Origin: Collinsella sp.
GTDB taxonomy: Bacteria; Actinomycetota; Coriobacteriia; Coriobacteriales; Coriobacteriaceae
Direction: 5' to 3'
Assembly (NCBI GenBank): GCA_019419625.1
Contig: DXZO01000069.1
Location: 172,175 to 207,798 of the forward strand
Length of the DNA: 35,624 nt
Every line of letters starts with the position of its first letter. Within the stretch, counting starts at the first letter, position 1. Below the pieces are notes generated by a model, which saw only the letters and a list, made by a program, of their open reading frames with translations, was not told where the DNA came from and made no database searches. The position numbers and the translations under genes are program-made. This document shows positions 1 to 7,936 of the stretch, piece after piece.

Positions 1-51
1 AAGCCACCCCGCCGGGCAAGGCCCCAGCGCGAGACCGTCCCGGATGCCTAC

Positions 52-2580
52 CTACTCGTTGTCGCCGGCAGTTAGCTGCGTTGCGGAGAGTGCGCCATCG
101 GCAGCGGTTGCAGCTGCTGCGTCGGGCCAGACCCAGTCGGTGAAGGCCGGGTGATCGTAGCCCTCATCGCACGCGAACTCGAAGGCCTCGGTGCGGAATG
201 CCTCCCACTTATCAATCTGCTCGGCAAACTTATCGGCGTCGACCATGCGCAGCACGTCGGCGGCCAGTGCCCAGCGGTCCATGCTGTTCAGGCGCAGCAT
301 GTCGAACGGCGTTGTCGTGGAACCTTTCTCCTCGTAGCCGTGGACGCGGAAGGCATCGTGGCCGGGGCGGTTCCAAATCAGACGGCGAATCGTGCCGGCA
401 TAAGCGTGGAACGCGAAGAGGACAGGCTTATCGCCGCAGCCGAATAGCTCAGCCCAGCGCTCGTCACTGAGAGCCTGGTCGTTCTCGCAGACGTTCTGAA
501 TCTTGAGCAGGTCGACCACGTTGACGAACCATACCTTGATGCCCAGCTCGCGCAGCATGTCGGTTGCAGCCAGAGCCTCAAGCGTCGGCACGTCGCCGCA
601 GGTGGCGACCACGACATCGGCCTCGGCGAGCGAATCGGCGGTCGATGCCCACTCCCAGGTCGCAACGCCCTCGGCGAGCTCCGCCTTGGCCTCGTCGACC
701 GTCTGGAAGGTCGGAGCAGGCTGCTTGCCGCAGAAGATGGCGTTGACGCAGTCGGTGGACTGGTAGACGCGCTCGGCCACGGCGAGAGCCATGTTGGCGT
801 CGGCCGGATAGTAGGCGTTTACGATGTGCGTGTCGTTGGCCTTGTTGAGCAGCAGGTCGATAAAGCCGGGGTCCTGATGCGAGAAGCCGTTGTGGTCCTG
901 ACGCCAGACGTGGCTCGACAGCAAAATGTTAAGGCCGCTGATGGGGGCACGCCACGGAATCTCGCGCTTGGTAGCCTCGAGCCACTTGCAGTGCTGGTTG
1001 ACCATGGAGTCGACCACATGGACAAAGCTCTCGTAGGAGCTCCACACGCCGGAACGGCCAGTGAGCACGTAGGCCTCGAGGAAGCCCTCGCATTGGTGCT
1101 CGGACAGCTGCTCGACGACCTTACCGGAGCCTGCCAGCAGCTCGTCGTTGGCCTCGTCCTCGTAGAAGCCGGCGTCCCACTGCTTCTTGGTCACCTTGTA
1201 GGCAGCCTGCAGACGGTTGGACGCGGTCTCGTCGGGACCAAAGATGCGGAAGTCATCCATGTTCTTGGCCAGAACGTCGGCAGTGTACTCACCAAAGACG
1301 CGGGCGGCCTCGGTGGAGCCCCAGCCATGACCCTTAGTTGCGACGGGGACCTCGTGGGCATGAATATCGGGCAGCTCGAGCTCGCGACGCACCTTACCGC
1401 CGTTCGCGTTGGGGTTGGCGCCGATGCGCAACTCGCCGGTCGGCATAAAGGCCGTCACCTCGGGGCGCACCTGGCCCTCGGGCGTAAAGAGCTCCTCGGG
1501 CTTGTAGGAACGCAGCCACTCGCGCAGCACGCGGAAGTGCTCGTGGGTGTCCTTGGCACTCGCCAGCGGCACCTGATGCGCGCGCCAGGAGTCCTCGGTC
1601 TTCTTACCGTCGATGTGCTTGGGGCAAGTCCAGCCCTTGGGCGTACGGAACACAATCATGGGGTAGGCCGGGCGGACCACGGTCTCGCCTGAGGCGGCCT
1701 GGGCCTGCGCGGTGGCCTTGATGTCACAAATCTCATCGAAGACCTGCTCAAACAGGGCAGCGAAACGCGCATGAATGCTTGCGTGGCTCTCGTCGTCAAA
1801 GCCGGCGACAAAGAAGTGCGGCTTATAGCCCATGCCCTCAAAGAACTTGGTGAGCTCCTCATCGGACACGCGGGCAAGGATGGTGGGGTTGGCGATCTTG
1901 TAGCCGTTGAGGTGCAGGATCGGCAGGACGATGCCGTCGGTTGCCGGGTTCACGAGCTTGTTGGACTGCCAAGAGGTCGCGAGCGGACCGGTCTCGGACT
2001 CGCCGTCGCCCACCACGGCCACGGCCAGCAGGCTCGGGTTGTCCATAACGGCACCGTAAGCGTGGCTGAGCGTGTAGCCGAGCTCGCCGCCCTCGTGGAT
2101 GGAACCGGGCGTCTCGGGCGCAAAGTGGCTCGGGATGCCGCCGGGATAGGAGAACTGGCGGAAGAACTTCTGCAGGCCGGCCTCGTCATTGGTGATGTCG
2201 GGGCGAATCTCGCGGTAGGTGCCGTCGAGCAGCGACTGAGCAGTACCGGCGGGGCCACCGTGACCAGGGCCCATCAAGAAGATAGCATTCTGGTTGTGGT
2301 CGGCGATCAGTCGATTGACGTGACCGAACAGGAAGTTGATGCCGGGCGTGGTGCCCCAGTGGCCAACCAGGCGGTGCTTAACGTCCGGACGACCGAAGTC
2401 GCGCACCTCACCGGTTTTCTCGTCGACAAAGTCGGGGCGCATTAGCGGGTTAGAGCGAAGGTAGATCTGACCGACGGACAGATAGTTCGATGCGCGCCAA
2501 TACAGGTCGACGCCCTCGAGCTCGGAAGCCGGCACCTCGTGGCCCAGCTTTTGCCACGGCGTCCCCAGTGTTTTAGCCAT
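52..2580 (-). CDS. xfp: Xylulose-5-phosphate/fructose-6-phosphate phosphoketolase
   Basis: 842 residues, close to the usual 790-830 of the family. A thiamine-diphosphate enzyme that uses phosphate to split xylulose-5-P (and often fructose-6-P) into acetyl-P plus glyceraldehyde-3-P or erythrose-4-P, in the cytoplasm. Seen: GPGHGGPAG (about residues 104-112), VGDGESETGPLATSW with a downstream Asn-rich segment (TPP/Mg binding, about 190-205), and the C-terminal family motif HVWRQDHNGFSHQDPGF. The ATG is preceded by a GAAGGGAC ribosome site. The LacI-type gene directly upstream on the same strand and the paired operators in between suggest sugar-controlled expression. The C-terminus has a short Ala-rich tail. 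Identification is firm; substrate preference (X5P only or dual) cannot be read from sequence. Confidence 0.97.
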   Translation of the reverse strand: MAKTLGTPWQKLGHEVPASELEGVDLYWRASNYLSVGQIYLRSNPLMRPDFVDEKTGEVRDFGRPDVKHRLVGHWGTTPGINFLFGHVNRLIADHNQNAIFLMGPGHGGPAGTAQSLLDGTYREIRPDITNDEAGLQKFFRQFSYPGGIPSHFAPETPGSIHEGGELGYTLSHAYGAVMDNPSLLAVAVVGDGESETGPLATSWQSNKLVNPATDGIVLPILHLNGYKIANPTILARVSDEELTKFFEGMGYKPHFFVAGFDDESHASIHARFAALFEQVFDEICDIKATAQAQAASGETVVRPAYPMIVFRTPKGWTCPKHIDGKKTEDSWRAHQVPLASAKDTHEHFRVLREWLRSYKPEELFTPEGQVRPEVTAFMPTGELRIGANPNANGGKVRRELELPDIHAHEVPVATKGHGWGSTEAARVFGEYTADVLAKNMDDFRIFGPDETASNRLQAAYKVTKKQWDAGFYEDEANDELLAGSGKVVEQLSEHQCEGFLEAYVLTGRSGVWSSYESFVHVVDSMVNQHCKWLEATKREIPWRAPISGLNILLSSHVWRQDHNGFSHQDPGFIDLLLNKANDTHIVNAYYPADANMALAVAERVYQSTDCVNAIFCGKQPAPTFQTVDEAKAELAEGVATWEWASTADSLAEADVVVATCGDVPTLEALAATDMLRELGIKVWFVNVVDLLKIQNVCENDQALSDERWAELFGCGDKPVLFAFHAYAGTIRRLIWNRPGHDAFRVHGYEEKGSTTTPFDMLRLNSMDRWALAADVLRMVDADKFAEQIDKWEAFRTEAFEFACDEGYDHPAFTDWVWPDAAAATAADGALSATQLTAGDNE

Positions 2581-2638
2581 TGTTTATGTCCCTTCGCTGT
2601 GCGGTCACCCTCCAATACGGCAACCTTTCGTTGGGACC

Positions 2639-2682
2639 AGTATATTTGCTAAAACGTTTTATCATGGTGAAAAAACGTTTTA
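2639..2682 (-). promoter_or_regulatory. xfp promoter with two LacI-type operators
   Basis: Two copies of the palindrome AAAACGTTTT lie at 2651-2660 and 2672-2681 (12-mers TAAAACGTTTTA and AAAAACGTTTTA). Their centres are 21 bp apart, two helical turns, so dimers would sit on one DNA face. A minus-strand -10 hexamer TATACT lies at 2639-2644, so the first operator falls in the -10/-35 spacer. A central CG within an A/T palindrome is typical of LacI/CcpA-family operators. The adjacent lacI-type product is the obvious candidate. A weaker related site, TAAACGTGTTTA, overlaps the 3' end of that gene at 2776-2787. Confidence 0.75.
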
Positions 2683-2784
2683 CCACCCTTATCAATCCCA
2701 TCGATTAGCAAAACGCGACATTCACCTGCGGCGTTGATTGTCACAGGTGCTCCACATTCGGTCTCTGCAAATTGGTAAACGTGT

Positions 2785-3813
2785 TTAGTTGTGTTTAGTA
2801 AGCTCGAGCACGCTGTCCTTAACGATAAGCTCCGGCTCCAGAACGACCTCTTCGGCACGCCTGCCGCCCCTACCGGCAAGACGCTTGGACATGCAGCCAA
2901 AGGCATGCTCCGCAAGGACACCAGGGTCCTGCTCAATCGCGGTCAGCGCCGGCTCAAAGAGAACGTCGGCCGCCGAGTTGTCATAGCTCACCACCGAGAT
3001 ATCGCCCGGGATGCTCTTCCCCATCTCGTGCAAGCGCTTGAGCAAACCGAGGGCAATGTTATCCGAGCTTGCGAACACGGCAGTGGCGTCAGTTGCGAGC
3101 ACTGCCTCCGAGGCCTCGTATGCGCTCGGAATGTAGTACTCGCTCTCAAACTCCAAACGCGCGTCGATCGGCAGGCCAACCTCGCGCAGCGCGCGCTCAT
3201 AGCCGGCAAGTCGCTTGCGACCCGTATTGGAACGGCGGGCATTAACCAGACAGGCGATGCGGCGATGACCTTGCTCGATCAGATAGCGGGTGGCCATATA
3301 GCCGCCCATCTCGTGGTCGAACATCACCTTGTCGCACTCGAGCCCCTCAATGGCACGGTCGACCATTACGGCCGGGATGGGCAGGTGGCTGACTTCTTCG
3401 CGCAGGGCGCGGTCATCGGAGAACTCGTCACCCACCACCAGGAAGACGCCATCAACGCCGCGCGTCACCAGCTGGCGCAGCAGCTCCAGATCGTCATCGG
3501 CGCTTCCGCCCGAGCTGGTAATGAAGAGCGCATAGCCGTCCTCGCGGCAGCGCTTTTCCAGGCTACCGGCGAGCGAGGCAAAAAAGCGGCTCTCGATGTT
3601 AGGGACGATAAGGCCCAGCGTGCGCGACTCGCGCATGACCAGGCTGCGCGCAATCTGGTTGGGAACATAGTGGTTGCGCGCCGCGACCTCTTTGATGAGC
3701 TTGCGGTTTTCTTCCGAGATGCGACAGGGCCGATTATTGAGAACAAGCGAGACCGACGAGGGGGAAAGCCCCACCTCCTGGGCGATCTGCTTGAGGGTGA
3801 CTTTGTTGGCCAT
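2785..3813 (-). CDS. LacI-family transcriptional regulator
   Basis: 342 residues, standard for LacI/GalR. The N-terminal helix-turn-helix is VTLKQIAQEVGLSPSSVSLV (residues 5-24), followed by the hinge-helix region IARSLVMRESRTLGLIVPN, where the periplasmic-binding-protein-like core begins. Core landmarks are FASSDNIALGLLKRL and the late repeat DPGVLAEHAFGCMSKRL. The start ATG has a strong GGAAGGAG site. Same strand as xfp with a 204 nt gap that carries two perfect operators, so this protein probably represses or activates xfp and perhaps itself. The effector (a sugar or sugar phosphate) cannot be deduced. Confidence 0.93.
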   Translation of the reverse strand: MANKVTLKQIAQEVGLSPSSVSLVLNNRPCRISEENRKLIKEVAARNHYVPNQIARSLVMRESRTLGLIVPNIESRFFASLAGSLEKRCREDGYALFITSSGGSADDDLELLRQLVTRGVDGVFLVVGDEFSDDRALREEVSHLPIPAVMVDRAIEGLECDKVMFDHEMGGYMATRYLIEQGHRRIACLVNARRSNTGRKRLAGYERALREVGLPIDARLEFESEYYIPSAYEASEAVLATDATAVFASSDNIALGLLKRLHEMGKSIPGDISVVSYDNSAADVLFEPALTAIEQDPGVLAEHAFGCMSKRLAGRGGRRAEEVVLEPELIVKDSVLELTKHN

Positions 3814-3996
3814 CTCGCTCCTTCCGGGTTTACGCGCAATCTCTTGAAAGTATAGCGACTACCCCTCTACCTCGGTGATAAACACTTTACCAATCCGGTG
3901 GACGGCTGTTTTATCGCCGCCAGCGCACCAAATCCGTCCGGGTGGGGTATATTGCAATCGATTGATGACAACGACCACCAAAAGGCGGATATTCGT

Positions 3997-4959
3997 ATGC
4001 ACGAGAACGACTTTTTTAACGAGGACCTGCTGTGCGCGCTCGCTGGCGTTGCCGGCGAGGACAACGTGCTGATGAGCGAGCCCATGCGCGAGCACACCAC
4101 GTTTAAGATCGGCGGTCCGGCCGACGTCTTTGTCACGCCCGATACCGAGCAGGGCCTCGTCGCCACGCTCGATACCTGCTATCGCTGCGATCTACCACTC
4201 ACCATCGTGGGCAACGGCTCTGACTTGCTCGTCGGCGACAAGGGCATCCGCGGCGTCGTCGTAGCGCTGGGCGAGGGCCTCTCCGACATTACGGTCGACG
4301 GCACGCACGTCACGGCGGCAGCCGGCGCCTTGCTTTCCGATGTCGCAGCCGCGGCAGCCGAGGCCGGCCTTACCGGCATGGAGCCCATCTCGGGCATTCC
4401 CGGATCGGTCGGCGGTGCCTGCTACATGAACGCCGGAGCATACGGCGCCTGCATGGCCGATGTGCTGGAGTCCGTGCGCGTCTACAAGCCCGCCCGCAAG
4501 CTCGACGACGGCACCCGCGGTAGCGGCAGCATTATCGAGTTCGATGTCGATGAGCTCAACCTGGGCTATCGCAAGAGCCGCATTGCCGACGACGGTTTCA
4601 TCGTGCTTTCGGCCACTTTCAATCTCGCCCCGGGCAACGCCGCGATGATCAAGGCCGACATGGACGACTACCGCCAGCGCCGCGAGGACAAGCAGCCGCT
4701 CGACATGCCGAGTGCCGGCTCCACCTTCAAGCGCCCCGAGGGCCACTTTGCCGGCAAGCTCATCATGGACGCCGGCCTGCGAGGACACGCCATCGGCGGC
4801 GCGCAGGTGAGCGAAAAGCACTGCGGCTTCATCGTCAACGCCGACCACGCCACCGCCGCCGATGTCGACGAACTCATCCGCCACATCCAAACAACCGTCA
4901 AAGACCAATTCGACGTAGACCTAGAACCCGAAGTCCACCGAGTAGGCGAATTCCTCTAA
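3997..4959 (+). CDS. murB: UDP-N-acetylenolpyruvoylglucosamine reductase MurB
   Basis: 320 residues from ATG 3997. An upstream in-frame start at 3898 would add 33 residues without family similarity and lacks a ribosome site, whereas an AAGGCGG site precedes 3997. FAD enzyme that reduces UDP-GlcNAc-enolpyruvate to UDP-MurNAc in peptidoglycan precursor synthesis. Seen: HTTFKIGGPADVF (FAD domain), VGNGSDLLVGDKGIRG, GIPGSVGGACYMNAGAYG, and the catalytic Ser242 in AGSTFKRPEG. The C-terminal glutamate motif is EPEVHRVG. The short form with FKRP corresponds to the type II MurB of Gram-positives. It is divergent from lacI; a -10-like TATATT lies at 3948-3953, followed by the palindrome CAATCGATTG (3955-3964). 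A strong terminator follows the stop. Confidence 0.96.
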   Translation: MHENDFFNEDLLCALAGVAGEDNVLMSEPMREHTTFKIGGPADVFVTPDTEQGLVATLDTCYRCDLPLTIVGNGSDLLVGDKGIRGVVVALGEGLSDITVDGTHVTAAAGALLSDVAAAAAEAGLTGMEPISGIPGSVGGACYMNAGAYGACMADVLESVRVYKPARKLDDGTRGSGSIIEFDVDELNLGYRKSRIADDGFIVLSATFNLAPGNAAMIKADMDDYRQRREDKQPLDMPSAGSTFKRPEGHFAGKLIMDAGLRGHAIGGAQVSEKHCGFIVNADHATAADVDELIRHIQTTVKDQFDVDLEPEVHRVGEFL

Positions 4960-4963
4960 CAAA

Positions 4964-4995
4964 GAAGGCCCCGAAAGGGGCCTTCACTTTCTTTT
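4964..4995 (+). terminator. murB intrinsic terminator
   Basis: Perfect 9-bp stem GAAGGCCCC (4964-4972) / GGGGCCTTC (4977-4985) with a GAAA tetraloop, followed by a T-rich tract ending near 4995. It begins 4 nt after the murB stop. Confidence 0.92.
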
Positions 4996-5037
4996 ATTCA
5001 GACAACCAATCCGGTGCGTAGCGCCCCGAACCCGAGA

Positions 5038-5173
5038 GGGCCGCGTGCCCGCCCGCAATATATTTGATTGATCGCGAGTTCCGCACGCAAAGAAGGCCAC
5101 TTAATGTGGCCTTCGTCTTGCGCAGGACTGCCCGAGCAGGCAATCAAATATATTGCGGGCGGGCACGCGGCCC
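5038..5173 (-). repeat. Variable-arm palindromic element, copy A
   Basis: A 136-bp near-complete palindrome. The left arm (5038-5070) and right arm (5141-5173) are perfect 33-bp inverted repeats, with a further CCGA/TCGG pair outside (5032-5035/5176-5179). The 70-nt core (5071-5140) contains the apical hairpin GAAGGCCAC-TTAAT-GTGGCCTTC, a second stem CGCAA/TTGCG, and a conserved AGTTCC/GGACT stem. The core recurs at 23420, 28199 (inverted) and 28475. The arms here start GGGCCGCGTGCCCGCC and match no other copy; even the GGTTT/AAACC inner arm ends of B-D are replaced by GATTG/CAATC. The element begins 8 nt after the stop codon of the minus-strand hydrolase gene and lies between two convergent genes. 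There is no T-run on either side. Confidence 0.9.
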
Positions 5174-5181
5174 AGTCGGCT

Positions 5182-6387
5182 TTACGACAGCGCAATACCG
5201 CCAAGCCAGCCCCAACGCACGCCAGAGCCAGTACCATAAAAGCTAATGAACGAATCGAGCGACTTCGATGTAATGGCACCCTCGTTGCTCATAACGATGC
5301 CGCCGCCAACGTAGATACCCACATGACCGTAGATAAGGCCCGGAGCACCCGTGCCACTGTGCGAGGAATCGGCCACGATCATGCCCACCTGCAGCGCCGA
5401 GCGATCGGAGCTATAGCACCAGGCGTTGAACATGTCGCAGGCGTTGCCGCCAAAGTAGCCCACGCCGGCGTTACGGAAGACATTGGTAACCCACGCCGCG
5501 CACCAGTTCTGACCCGGCGAAGGCGTGGAGTAGCACGCGTTGACGACGGCCTGCTGCTTGCCCGAGCCGGCATTCTGCTGCGGAGTTCCGGGCGCATACG
5601 ATCCACCGCCCGAGCTCGAACCACCCGAGTAGGAATTGTTCTTGTTCGCGGCGGCCGCGGCAGCGGCGGCCTTCCTAGCGGCCTCCTCAGCCTGGGCGGC
5701 AGCGAGGATCTCGGAATCGCGCTGAGCCATGAGCTCCTTGACGTCGTCGGAAAGACCGTTCAGCACGGTCTGGACTTCTTGCTGCTTGGCCTGCATATCC
5801 TGCATCTGAGCCGTCTGCTGGTCCTTGAGTTTCTCCAGGTCGGACTTTTGTGATTCGAGCTCGGTCTTCTGTGCGTCGAGCTCAGCCTGAATCGTCTGGA
5901 TATCCTCGATGGCATCGCGGTCGCTCTTGTTGATCTTCTCAACGTAATGCGCGTTGGCGACGAGTTCCTCAAACGAGCCAGAGGCCAGCAGCAGCGACAG
6001 GATGTTCGTACCGCCGGACTTGTAGCTGGCGGCCACGCGATCGGAAAGGTCGTTGCGCTTCTTCTTGAGCTCGGCCTTCTTTTCATCGATCTGGGCCTGC
6101 GTGTCGTCAATCTTGCCCTGGACATTCTCGATGTCGTTGAGGGTCTGGGCATTCTTGTTGGCCAGCGCCGCATACTCATTTGCGATGCTGTCGAGCTGGG
6201 CCTGAACCTCGTCGAGTTGGGCCTGGGCGGCATTCAATTTATCGGTGGTTTCTTTGGAAGCCTCCGCCGCATGGGCGCGAGTGGGCAGGCCAAAAAGAAC
6301 TGCCGCAGAAGCGGCGCCGAACAGGGCCTTGAGGGCAGTGCGGCGCGAGAGCTCCTGGGAAAGGATGGAATCGCTGTTTGGTGACAT
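5182..6387 (-). CDS. Secreted PcsB-like coiled-coil cysteine peptidase (CHAP/NlpC-P60 type)
   Basis: 401 residues. The N-terminus is a signal peptide with a twin-arginine motif (SRRTALK, residues 14-20), a hydrophobic stretch and an AHA-A cleavage site, so export by Tat or Sec. Residues about 45-245 are a long heptad-rich Q/E/K coiled coil as in PcsB. A low-complexity Ala then Ser/Gly linker follows. The C-terminal papain-like domain shows the probable catalytic Cys296 in GQNWCAAW and His355 in IYGHVGIYVGG, consistent with CHAP/NlpC-P60 amidases or endopeptidases. Likely role: septal or daughter-cell peptidoglycan cleavage, possibly activated by FtsEX through the coiled coil (known of the family, not shown here). 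The start has a GGAG site. Repeat copy A follows the stop directly. Confidence 0.88.
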   Translation of the reverse strand: MSPNSDSILSQELSRRTALKALFGAASAAVLFGLPTRAHAAEASKETTDKLNAAQAQLDEVQAQLDSIANEYAALANKNAQTLNDIENVQGKIDDTQAQIDEKKAELKKKRNDLSDRVAASYKSGGTNILSLLLASGSFEELVANAHYVEKINKSDRDAIEDIQTIQAELDAQKTELESQKSDLEKLKDQQTAQMQDMQAKQQEVQTVLNGLSDDVKELMAQRDSEILAAAQAEEAARKAAAAAAAANKNNSYSGGSSSGGGSYAPGTPQQNAGSGKQQAVVNACYSTPSPGQNWCAAWVTNVFRNAGVGYFGGNACDMFNAWCYSSDRSALQVGMIVADSSHSGTGAPGLIYGHVGIYVGGGIVMSNEGAITSKSLDSFISFYGTGSGVRWGWLGGIALS

Positions 6388-6431
6388 ATGTACTCCGTTA
6401 CATGCTTATTTATATGTCGCTCAACTCATAC

Positions 6432-6459
6432 ATATTAGCGTACATATGGCGCGTCCCAA
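6432..6459 (-). promoter_or_regulatory. Candidate promoter of the PcsB-like gene
   Basis: Minus-strand -35 TTGGGA (6454-6459) and -10 TAATAT (6432-6437) with a 16-bp spacer, 45 bp upstream of the ATG. Elsewhere in the 266-bp divergent gap to galE there is an inverted repeat CAATTGTT/AACAATTG (6506-6513/6525-6532), possibly an operator, and a galE-side -10 TATACT at 6611-6616 without a good -35. Confidence 0.5.
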
Positions 6460-6653
6460 CGATTTCCACGAACGGCAGGAAACTACAAGGTCGGCGGCTC
6501 GTAAGCAATTGTTAAATTTGAGGCAACAATTGAGCAAGCTCTCATTATGAGTACGTTAACATAATCCTCTGCTTTTCCTCAGCGCACGATTTGGGCGTCC
6601 CCGCCTGCGCTATACTCCCCTCTAGAAGTGTTCCTGATTCGATAGGAGACTAC

Positions 6654-7715
6654 ATGCCCAAAGCACTCGACCCCAAAGACACCTGCGTCCTCGTTACCGG
6701 TGGCGCCGGCTTTATCGGCTCGCACACCGTCGTTCAGCTGCTCGAGGGCGGCTACCAGGTCGTCGTCGTCGATGACCTCTCCAACTCCAGCGCCGTCGCC
6801 ATCGACCGCGTCAAGACCATCGTGGGCGACGAGGCCGCCAAGAACCTCACCTTCTACGAGGCCAACGTACTCGACCGCGATGCGATGAACAAGATCTTCG
6901 ATACTCACCAGATCGACCGCGTCATCCACTTTGCCGGCTTTAAGGCCGTCGGCGAGTCGGTGAGCAAGCCCGTCGAGTACTACCACAACAACATCGAGAA
7001 CACCCTGGTGCTCATCGACGTCATGCGCAACCATGGCTGCAAGTCCATCATCTTCTCGAGCTCCTCGACCGTCTACGGCGACCCGGACAACCCGCCCGTC
7101 ACCGAGGAAGACCCCAAGAAGCCCGCAACCAACCCCTATGGCTGGACCAAGTGGATGATCGAGCAGATCCTTATGGACGTCCACACCGCCGACCCCGAGT
7201 GGGACGTCGTGCTGCTCCGTTACTTCAACCCCATCGGCGCTCATCCGTCGGGCCTGATCGGCGAGGACCCCAAGGGCATCCCCAACAACCTGGTGCCCTA
7301 TGTCGCCCAGGTCGCCGTGGGCAAGCTCGAGGCCGTTCAGGTCTTTGGCAACGACTACCCCACCCCCGACGGCACCGGCGTGCGCGACTACATCCACGTG
7401 TGCGATCTGGCCTCTGGTCACGTTGCCGCCCTTAACTGGATGAACGGCAAGACCGGCGTCGAGATCTTTAACCTGGGCACCGGCACCGGCACCTCGGTAC
7501 TCGAGGTCGTCGCCGCCTTCTCCAAGGCTTGTGGCAAGGAGCTGCCCTACGTGATCCGCGAGCGCCGCGCCGGCGACATCGCTGCCAACTGGTGCGATGC
7601 CTCCAAGGCCGAGCGCATGATGGGCTGGAAGGCCCAGTACGACATCGCGGACATGTGCCGCGATAGCTGGAACTGGCAGAGCCACAACCCCAATGGCTTC
7701 GCCGACGCCGAGTAG
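6654..7715 (+). CDS. galE: UDP-glucose 4-epimerase
   Basis: 353 residues from ATG 6654, which has an AGGAG site (6644-6648); an upstream in-frame start at 6591 has no such support. Extended short-chain dehydrogenase that interconverts UDP-glucose and UDP-galactose with bound NAD. Seen: the Rossmann motif VTGGAGFIGSHT near the N-terminus, SSSSTVYG with the catalytic Ser/Thr, Tyr162-x3-Lys166 in YGWTKWMIEQ, and the GalE signature LRYFNPIGAHPSGLIGEDP. Length and motifs fit the GalE1 group. It supplies UDP-galactose for surface glycans and closes the Leloir pathway. It is a single gene with its own terminator. Confidence 0.96.
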   Translation: MPKALDPKDTCVLVTGGAGFIGSHTVVQLLEGGYQVVVVDDLSNSSAVAIDRVKTIVGDEAAKNLTFYEANVLDRDAMNKIFDTHQIDRVIHFAGFKAVGESVSKPVEYYHNNIENTLVLIDVMRNHGCKSIIFSSSSTVYGDPDNPPVTEEDPKKPATNPYGWTKWMIEQILMDVHTADPEWDVVLLRYFNPIGAHPSGLIGEDPKGIPNNLVPYVAQVAVGKLEAVQVFGNDYPTPDGTGVRDYIHVCDLASGHVAALNWMNGKTGVEIFNLGTGTGTSVLEVVAAFSKACGKELPYVIRERRAGDIAANWCDASKAERMMGWKAQYDIADMCRDSWNWQSHNPNGFADAE

Positions 7716-7737
7716 CAAAAACCTACATACCGTTCTT

Positions 7738-7772
7738 GCCCCGATCTCACGTTGTGAGGTCGGGGCTTTTTT
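7738..7772 (+). terminator. galE intrinsic terminator
   Basis: A 13-bp stem GCCCCGATCTCAC / GTGAGGTCGGGGC (one G-U pair) with a GTT loop, then six T (7767-7772), 22 nt after the galE stop. Confidence 0.95.
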
Positions 7773-7828
7773 CATGGCATGTAGCCATTCGCCGAAAATC
7801 GACCAACTTTTTTATCTTGCCTGTACAT

Positions 7829-7851
7829 GTTTAAACAACATGTTTTACAAT
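7829..7851 (+). promoter_or_regulatory. malQ upstream GTTTAAAC operator and -10
   Basis: The perfect palindrome GTTTAAAC (7829-7836) is followed by a TACAAT -10-like hexamer (7846-7851). Read on the minus strand the context is TTGTTTAAAC, the same as at the two sites between gntR and the PTS gene (17727 and 17849). GTTTAAAC fits the GTNTANAC core known for GntR/HutC-type operators. Position just upstream of the -10 fits control by the GntR/UTRA protein at 16955. No convincing -35 was found. Confidence 0.6.
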
Positions 7852-7936
7852 AGGCGTATCGAATCAGAACATCGGAGGCGGACTGCACACCCATCGGCAG
7901 GCCGACCCCACAACAAGAAGGTTGGTGAGCGCATTC

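Noticed and set aside
3898..3996. Upstream start of murB
   Set aside because: The 33 extra residues do not resemble MurB, cover the probable promoter, and lack a ribosome site; ATG 3997 has one.
6388..6653. c-di-AMP (ydaO-type) riboswitch upstream of the PcsB-like hydrolase gene
   Set aside because: Such riboswitches are common before hydrolase genes, but I could not match the conserved segments in the 266-bp gap, and the best promoter lies too close to the ATG to leave room for one.
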